Origin: Gulosibacter massiliensis
Lineage (GTDB): Bacteria; Actinomycetota; Actinomycetes; Actinomycetales; Microbacteriaceae
NCBI GenBank assembly: GCA_943325745.2
Contig: CALPQP020000022.1
Span: 1-10,279 of the forward strand
Length of the DNA stretch: 10,279 nt
Direction of reading: 5' to 3'
Below are positions 6,342 to 10,279 of this stretch, piece by piece. The notes below the pieces were generated by a model. It ran no database searches. It saw only the letters and a program-made list of their open reading frames with translations, and was not told the DNA's origin. How positions within the stretch are numbered: the stretch's first letter is position 1; each line of letters opens with the position of its first letter. The position numbers were made by a program, and so were the translations under genes.

Positions 6342-6462
6342 GCGCCGAGTTGTTCGCCCGGCCCCACTCGGTACTGACCCGACGCCCGCACCGGAACCCG
6401 AACGTCACTCAGAGACCGACAACGACGAACGGCTCAAGGCGGAAAAGCCACCACACTACTGA
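6319..6462 (+). CDS. Small proline-rich charged protein overlapping the helicase-like gene
   Basis: 47 residues from GTG 6319, overlapping the last 23 nt of the upstream gene in another frame, which points to translational coupling. The product starts MTDKKPPRRRVVRPAP (basic, proline-rich), has a TPAPEPE middle and ends in the acidic/basic tail NDERLKAEKPPHY. It has no membrane segment and is probably disordered. I believe similar small proteins ending in DERL..KPPH(Y/W) sit at this place in other Microbacteriaceae, but this is from memory. The reading frame extends upstream as far as 6247 inside the helicase gene; GTG 6319 is preferred because conserved-looking sequence begins there. The ribosome binding site is weak. 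It ends 7 nt inside the convergent cyclo-ligase gene. Function unknown. Confidence 0.65.
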   Translation: MTDKKPPRRRVVRPAPLGTDPTPAPEPERHSETDNDERLKAEKPPHY

Positions 6463-7034
6463 GTGAACGAGATTTCGGTTTCGGTGAGGATCGCTCCAAC
6501 CGGTGCGTCGTGCTCGTCGGTCGGGACGTCGACAACGCAATCGGAATCGAACACCACGGCAATCAACAGCGGCTTTCCCTCGACTGTCGCCAGAAAACGG
6601 TCGTAGAAGCCCTTACCCCACCCGAGTCTGTTCCCGTCGCGGTCGACGGCGGCGGCAGGGATCAGCACCGCGTCAAGATCGGTAGGCGATGCATTCGAGC
6701 CCGTCGACGGAATCGGCATCCCCATCGAATCGTTCGTCGTCGACCAAATTCTGTCGGGGCCGAGTTCCATCCAATCCAGCTGCCCGTCGGCTTCCGCCAC
6801 GGGAACAATCACCGAAACGCCAGCCAAGACCAACGTGTTGAGGCCGCGCGCGATGGGCGGTTCGGTTGGGGTTGGAATGAACGCGGCGATTCGGCGCCAC
6901 CCGTATTGGTCTGCCAAAAAGACGAGAAACTGTTCGAAATCGTCCGAAGCCGAGATTAGTTCTTCTGTCGAGCGAGCAGCACGTGTCAATCGAACAAAAG
7001 CACGCAATTCCGCTTTGTCGGCATGGGTGGTCAT
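6456..7034 (-). CDS. 5-formyltetrahydrofolate cyclo-ligase
   Basis: 192 residues, close to the usual family length. The enzyme uses ATP to turn 5-formyl-THF into 5,10-methenyl-THF, recycling stored folate in the cytosol. Family features seen: basic N-terminal helix with KAELRAFVRLTRAAR (7-21), P54 and E58 in the substrate region, the ATP-site loop DRDGNRLGWGKGFYDR (131-146), and the C-terminal PTDEHDAPVGAILTE (171-185). Start ATG 7034 (MTTHADKAELR) is preferred over ATG 7082, which would overlap galU, because TATGAT lies exactly 6 nt before it. The gene is divergent from galU with a 41-nt gap. Pairing of a 5-FCL gene with galU is conserved in actinobacteria (Rv0992c-Rv0993 in M. tuberculosis, from memory). 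Confidence 0.93.
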   Translation of the reverse strand: MTTHADKAELRAFVRLTRAARSTEELISASDDFEQFLVFLADQYGWRRIAAFIPTPTEPPIARGLNTLVLAGVSVIVPVAEADGQLDWMELGPDRIWSTTNDSMGMPIPSTGSNASPTDLDAVLIPAAAVDRDGNRLGWGKGFYDRFLATVEGKPLLIAVVFDSDCVVDVPTDEHDAPVGAILTETEISFTQ

Positions 7035-7046
7035 GTGCCCATCATA
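7035..7046 (-). promoter_or_regulatory. Leaderless promoter -10 of the cyclo-ligase gene
   Basis: Minus-strand TATGAT (7046-7041) is followed by 6 nt and ATG 7034. It lies where the -35 of the galU promoter would be. Confidence 0.65.
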
Positions 7047-7063
7047 AAGAGGCCGCGCAACGG

Positions 7064-7075
7064 TATCCTTAACCA
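7064..7075 (+). promoter_or_regulatory. Leaderless promoter -10 of galU
   Basis: TATCCT (7064-7069) is followed by 6 nt and ATG 7076; no ribosome binding site. With a 17-bp spacer its -35 would be 7041-7046, the -10 of the divergent gene, so the two promoters probably exclude each other. Confidence 0.65.
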
Positions 7076-7966
7076 ATGTCATCTCACATCACCAAGGCGG
7101 TCATTCCCGCCGCCGGTCTGGGCACTCGATTCCTTCCTGCTACCAAGGCGATGCCAAAAGAAATGCTTCCCGTCGTCGACAAGCCTGCAATCCAGTACGT
7201 AGTCGAAGAAGCCGTGCGTAATGGCCTCACCGACGTTCTCATGATCACGGGTCGAAACAAGAACGCACTCGAGAACCACTTCGACAACGCTCCCGAGCTA
7301 GAAAGTGCTCTTCGACAAAAAGGGGACTCGTCGCGACTCGCGTCGGTCGAACAATCTACCGATCTCGCCGACATGCACTACGTCCGTCAGGGCGAACCGC
7401 GTGGACTCGGGCATGCGGTGCTTCGCTCGAAAATGCACGTCGGCAACGAATCGTTTGCCGTTCTGCTCGGGGATGACCTCATCGACGAGCGAGACAACAT
7501 ACTCGGACCGATGATCGCCGCACACGACGCGCACCACGCCTCGGTTGTTGCCCTCATGGAGGTGCCGCGCGACATGACCGACCACTACGGCATTGCGACG
7601 ATTGACGACATCGGTGAGGGTGATGTCGTGCGCATCGTTGATCTCGTCGAAAAGCCAGACCCGAAGGACGCCCCGTCGAACCTTGCCGTCATCGGCAGGT
7701 ATGTTTTGCGTCCCGAGATTTACGGCATTCTGGAGAACACCGAACCCGGCAAAGGGAACGAAATCCAACTGACGGACGCACTGCGCCACATGGCTACCAA
7801 CAACATTGCTGGGGGGGTGCTGGGCATTGTTTTTCGCGGTCGCCGTTATGACACAGGGGACAAACTCGATTACATCAAGGCCATCGTTCGACTCGCGTTG
7901 CAGCGCCCCGACCTCGGGCCTGCACTCGAGAATTGGCTCGACGACGAAGCGCACCGCCGTCCGTGA
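7076..7966 (+). CDS. galU: UTP--glucose-1-phosphate uridylyltransferase
   Basis: 296 residues, typical length. It makes UDP-glucose from UTP and glucose-1-phosphate for cell-wall and capsule polysaccharides, glycolipids and trehalose; cytosolic. Nucleotidyltransferase signature at the N-terminus: IPAAGLGTRFLPATKAMPKE (10-29) with catalytic K28; the metal-binding GDD at 132-134; EKPDP after the sheet; GNEIQLTDAL at 227-236; and FRGRRYDTGDKLDY near the C-terminus, all as in GalU. Start ATG 7076 fits the conserved N-terminus and the -10 element. The stop codon overlaps the next gene's GTG (GTGA, 7963-7966), so galU and the acetyltransferase are probably cotranscribed and coupled. In many relatives a moeA-type gene sits between these two; here it is missing. 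Confidence 0.96.
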   Translation: MSSHITKAVIPAAGLGTRFLPATKAMPKEMLPVVDKPAIQYVVEEAVRNGLTDVLMITGRNKNALENHFDNAPELESALRQKGDSSRLASVEQSTDLADMHYVRQGEPRGLGHAVLRSKMHVGNESFAVLLGDDLIDERDNILGPMIAAHDAHHASVVALMEVPRDMTDHYGIATIDDIGEGDVVRIVDLVEKPDPKDAPSNLAVIGRYVLRPEIYGILENTEPGKGNEIQLTDALRHMATNNIAGGVLGIVFRGRRYDTGDKLDYIKAIVRLALQRPDLGPALENWLDDEAHRRP

Positions 7967-8607
7967 TCTTCGTCCCGTCTCTGAACCACGGGGGCGTTCA
8001 CGTCCGCTCTATTCGCGCCCGCGATGCGCGTCCGTTGCGAAACCTTCTCGCGGAAAATCGCTCATGGCTTGAGAAATGGGAAGCGACGATTCCCGGCTAT
8101 TCGGCGTTGCCTGCAGTCGGTGACATTATCCGATCGCTGCTCAGGCTTGCCAGGCAGAACCACGCGGCACCCTTCATCATCGAGCACGACGGCGAGGTCG
8201 TCGGGCAGATTACGGTCAGTGGGTTGTCGTTCGGGTCGCTATCGTCGGGTTCAATCGGATACTGGATTTCTGAGGACCGTGCGGGAAGGGGAATCACTCC
8301 GACCGCCGTCGCGCTCGTCATAGATTGGTGTTTCACGGGACTCGGAATCCACCGCATCGAAATCTGTATTCGACCCGAGAACGTTTCCTCGTTGCGGATT
8401 GTGCGAAAACTGGGAATGCGCTACGAAGGTCTTCGGCGTCGCTACATTCACATCGACGGCGATTGGCGTGACCACTTCTGTTTCGCGGTCACCATCGACG
8501 AGGCACCGGGCGGGTTGCTCGCGCGAATTACTCGGGGAACCGCGAACGAAAGCCTTGCGGAGATTCCTGAAGCCGACCGCATCGCGGCCCGGACACCGAT
8601 TCTCTGA
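7963..8607 (+). CDS. rimJ: RimJ/RimL-type GNAT N-acetyltransferase
   Basis: 214 residues from GTG 7963. GNAT-fold enzyme that transfers acetyl from acetyl-CoA, probably to a protein N-terminus (RimJ acetylates ribosomal protein S5 in E. coli); the target here is not proven. Features: HVRSIRARDARPL (13-25) opening strand, W35-LEKWE helix typical of RimJ proteins, GYWISEDRAGRGI (99-111) with the acetyl-CoA loop R106-A-G-R-G110, NVSSLRIVRKLGMRYEG in the C-terminal half, and IDGDWRDHFCFAV closing the fold. The last 30 residues are less conserved. Start: GTG overlapping the galU stop by 4 nt, without a separate ribosome binding site; the frame is open 30 nt further upstream but that lies in galU. 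The position between galU and a membrane protein matches Rv0995 of M. tuberculosis (from memory). Confidence 0.9.
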   Translation: MIFVPSLNHGGVHVRSIRARDARPLRNLLAENRSWLEKWEATIPGYSALPAVGDIIRSLLRLARQNHAAPFIIEHDGEVVGQITVSGLSFGSLSSGSIGYWISEDRAGRGITPTAVALVIDWCFTGLGIHRIEICIRPENVSSLRIVRKLGMRYEGLRRRYIHIDGDWRDHFCFAVTIDEAPGGLLARITRGTANESLAEIPEADRIAARTPIL

Positions 8608-8652
8608 AAAACACACCGCGCGCGCCTGGGGCTTGAATCCCTCGTCGCGATT

Positions 8653-8665
8653 TAGCGTAGAGGAC
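8653..8665 (+). promoter_or_regulatory. Leaderless promoter -10 of the membrane-protein gene
   Basis: TAGCGT (8653-8658) lies 7 nt before GTG 8666. AGAGGA at 8659-8664 ends 1 nt before the start, too close for a ribosome binding site. TTGAAT at 8633-8638 could be a -35 with a short 14-bp spacer. Confidence 0.5.
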
Positions 8666-9439
8666 GTGGACAGTGGCCTTGGACCGACCCTGACGTTGAT
8701 CGTTGGGGGACTCCTGTGGCTCGTATATTTGGCCCCGGGCCTGCGTGACCGGTACGAATCGCGCACGATCGAGCGCAACGCACGGCGTATCAGCGCGACC
8801 ACCCAGGATTTGGGGATTCGTTCGCGAACACCGATGAACGAGATGTCAACGCGGGAACTCGTTGAGCACCGACGTGAATTGGAACGACTGGCGCGTTCCA
8901 CAGATCGTCATGGGGAACGGGCACGGCGTCAGGCCGTGTTTGAGGCCTCACCCGCGATGGCCGCGCGTCACCGCACGACGAAACTGTGGTTGACGCTCGC
9001 GATTGTGTTATCGACCGCCGGTGCGGGATTCGCGTTCTATCTCGCAGCCTGGTCCTACCTGGCCCTCTCTGCGGGTTTCGGACTTCTTGCGCTGATTGGT
9101 TTGGTCGCGGTGAACACCGCGGGTGTGCCGGCGGTCAAACCGGTCGCGACCCGACCGCGTGTCGCTACGCCTGTTGCCGTCGACGAAACGTGGACCCCGA
9201 TCCGCACCCCACCCGTTCATCGTTCGATTCCGGACGGAGCGGGACTTATTGTCACCGAGGAACACGCCAAAGCCATCGCCGCCCGCGAGCGAGCTTCGCG
9301 TATCCGCGAACAAGCGGCTCGCGCATCTCAACTCGGAGTGGCCGCGGACCCCCGCTTCACCGAGCCCACCGAGTCTGCCGCAGACGGGACCCGCACGATA
9401 GACATCACCGCGGCGCTTCGAGCCCGTCGCGCGAACTAA
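8666..9439 (+). CDS. Three-TM membrane protein, candidate GlpR-like (Rv0996-type) protein
   Basis: 257 residues. One N-terminal hydrophobic segment (about 7-25), a charged helical stretch (27-105) with NEMSTRELVEHRRELERLAR resembling a coiled coil, two further segments (about 106-126 and 129-149), then a 108-residue Pro/Arg/Ala-rich tail rich in predicted helix (EEHAKAIAARERASRIREQA) ending ITAALRARRAN. No catalytic motif. By topology and place after rimJ it corresponds to Rv0996 of M. tuberculosis and to the GlpR receptor of Corynebacterium, which binds the gephyrin-like cell-division protein Glp (established for Corynebacterium; transfer to this protein is inference from synteny). The frame is open back to 8399, but that part overlaps rimJ and looks non-coding; GTG 8666 starts directly before the first TM and has a -10 element 7 nt upstream. 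Confidence 0.75.
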   Translation: MDSGLGPTLTLIVGGLLWLVYLAPGLRDRYESRTIERNARRISATTQDLGIRSRTPMNEMSTRELVEHRRELERLARSTDRHGERARRQAVFEASPAMAARHRTTKLWLTLAIVLSTAGAGFAFYLAAWSYLALSAGFGLLALIGLVAVNTAGVPAVKPVATRPRVATPVAVDETWTPIRTPPVHRSIPDGAGLIVTEEHAKAIAARERASRIREQAARASQLGVAADPRFTEPTESAADGTRTIDITAALRARRAN

Positions 9440-9475
9440 CCTCGGTTCGACCGATGGATTGTTCGAATTTGGGAA

Positions 9476-10024
9476 CTAGACCGACCGCTTGCGGCGCCAA
9501 AAACGAAGAGTCCCCAGCGCTATGGCCACAAGTCCAAGAGCGGGAATCCAGGTGCCAACCGCGGGGTTGTTGCCCGTAGTTGCCAACTCATCTGAATCGA
9601 CCGACTTGCGCCCAGGCCTTTCGCCCCTCTCGTCGTCAGGGCAGGTACCAGTGATAGTCAGAGTGTCGGACGCGACGAGCGTACTACCTGGAACTCGAGG
9701 ATCGCCTTGGTAGATTTCGATGATCCATTCATAGGTTACCGGCCACGTCGAGAAGTCGGCATAAGCGTAAAGACCTGGCCACATATCGGTGCTCGCGCCG
9801 TCATAATAACTCACCGAACCGTCGAGGGATTCCTTGTACCAGTATCCAGCTCCAATACTCACGAGGGTCGTGGATTGCCCATTCACGAACAACGTGGTGT
9901 CGGTGCTGGGGCATGACGTAGATGGAACGAACTCAACTGACGTGACAACTGCCGATGACGGCGTCGCGCTGATTACGGTCAAGCCGGCGGTGAGTGCGAT
10001 TGTCGCCCACGTTTTTGTATTCAT
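9476..10024 (-). CDS. Secreted surface protein with LATTG (sortase E type) anchor
   Basis: 182 residues. Signal peptide 1-25 (hydrophobic 6-20, likely cleavage after SSA at 23-25). The mature part (26-129) is a single domain rich in Ser, Thr, Tyr and Trp with two Cys (C38, C128) that could close an Ig-like beta sandwich. It is followed by a charged linker (DDERGERPGRKSVDSDE), LATTG at 147-151, a hydrophobic helix (about 156-173) and the tail RFWRRKRSV. This is the layout of a sortase substrate; LAxTG is the signal used by class E sortases of Actinobacteria. No sortase gene is in the window. Start ATG 10024 has AGAAAGG (10040-10034) 9 nt upstream, so unlike its neighbours it has a normal leader. 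The gene is convergent with the membrane-protein gene (36-nt gap). Ligand or role unknown. Confidence 0.85.
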   Translation of the reverse strand: MNTKTWATIALTAGLTVISATPSSAVVTSVEFVPSTSCPSTDTTLFVNGQSTTLVSIGAGYWYKESLDGSVSYYDGASTDMWPGLYAYADFSTWPVTYEWIIEIYQGDPRVPGSTLVASDTLTITGTCPDDERGERPGRKSVDSDELATTGNNPAVGTWIPALGLVAIALGTLRFWRRKRSV

Positions 10025-10059
10025 TCGGGAAAGCCTTTCTTGTATATGAATCGCGTTTC

Positions 10060-10088
10060 ATTCTATTTATTAATACAAGCGTTCGCAA
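10060..10088 (-). promoter_or_regulatory. Promoter of the LATTG surface-protein gene
   Basis: Minus strand: -35 TTGCGA (10088-10083), 17-bp spacer, -10 TAGAAT (10065-10060), in an AT-rich stretch that stands out locally. The start would be near 10053, leaving a leader of about 30 nt with the AGAAAGG ribosome binding site. Confidence 0.6.
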
Positions 10089-10130
10089 GCACATTTGTCC
10101 GAATGCGAGCGGTGCGATCCTGAACACCTT

Positions 10131-10203
10131 GGGGCTATGGCGCAGTTGGTAGCGCGTCTCGTTCGCAATGAGAAGGTCAGGGGTTCGAATCCCCTTAGCT
10201 CCA
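10131..10203 (+). tRNA. tRNA-Ala (anticodon CGC)
   Basis: A complete 73-nt cloverleaf: acceptor GGGGCTA/TAGCTCC (one G-U pair), D stem GCGC/GCGC, anticodon stem TCTCG/TGAGA (one G-U pair) around TTCGCAA, variable AGGTC, T stem AGGGG/CCCCT with TTCGAAT, discriminator A. CCA is not encoded. Anticodon CGC reads GCG. Confidence 0.95.
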
Positions 10204-10232
10204 CTCAAAGATTTGAATCTCGTTACCTTTTC

Positions 10233-10257
10233 CGAAACAACCCACCGGGTTGTTTCG
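10233..10257 (+). terminator. Terminator-like hairpin after tRNA-Ala
   Basis: Perfect 11-bp stem CGAAACAACCC (10233-10243) / GGGTTGTTTCG (10247-10257) with loop ACC, 29 nt after the tRNA. There is no T tract behind it, so it would be a U-poor (I-shaped) terminator, the same size as the hairpin after tRNA-Arg. Confidence 0.6.
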
Positions 10258-10279
10258 CCCCGAGCGCAGTACCCGTGAG

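Noticed and set aside
7035..7082. Cyclo-ligase start at 7082
   Set aside because: It would overlap galU and includes the promoter region of both genes; ATG 7034 matches family length and has a -10 element at 6 nt.
8399..8665. N-terminal extension of the membrane protein in the same open frame
   Set aside because: It overlaps rimJ over 209 nt and gives Arg/Ser-rich shadow sequence; the leaderless start at 8666 lies directly before the first membrane segment.

Overview
The window looks like a high-GC actinobacterial chromosome segment, most probably from the Microbacteriaceae. The gene content supports this: an actinobacterial-type SerC, a secreted NlpC/P60 hydrolase, a small HNH protein, a giant DUF4011-like helicase homologue, and the block 5-FCL / galU / rimJ / membrane protein, which matches the Rv0992c-Rv0996 neighbourhood of Mycobacterium tuberculosis as I remember it. 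Coding density is high. No database search was possible, so the lineage below order level is inference.

Layout. 1-652 (minus): N-terminal 217 residues of phosphoserine aminotransferase, running off the left edge. 653-873: promoter of serC and a structured leader for the next gene. 874-1590 (plus): secreted NlpC/P60 peptidoglycan hydrolase. 1636-1861: possible 46-codon leaderless ORF ending inside an intrinsic terminator, then a second hairpin before the HNH gene (1862-2353). 2382-2453: tRNA-Arg(CCU), followed by two further copies of its last bases at 74-75 nt spacing, each behind a hairpin. 2706-6341: a 1211-residue SF1 helicase homologue whose Walker A lysine and Walker B glutamate are both replaced. 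6319-6462: a 47-residue proline-rich, charged protein overlapping its end. 6456-7034 (minus): 5-formyltetrahydrofolate cyclo-ligase, divergent from galU (7076-7966), then a RimJ-type acetyltransferase (7963-8607) and a three-TM membrane protein (8666-9439). 9476-10024 (minus): a secreted protein with an LATTG sortase-type tail. 10131-10203: tRNA-Ala(CGC) and a terminator-like hairpin.

Two themes link the region. First, six starts (five clear genes plus the small ORF) carry a TANNNT -10 element exactly 6 nt (once 7 nt) before the start codon, the geometry expected of leaderless transcripts. The 5-FCL and galU promoters are arranged so that each -10 falls at the other's -35 position. Second, in the galU-rimJ-membrane protein block, the moeA/gephyrin-like gene expected between galU and rimJ is absent and the two genes overlap by 4 nt, although the membrane protein proposed to be the gephyrin receptor (GlpR) is kept.

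No CRISPR array, insertion sequence or intact prophage is visible. The most unusual items are the catalytically degenerate helicase, the tandem tRNA-end repeats, and the candidate attenuator before the HNH gene.
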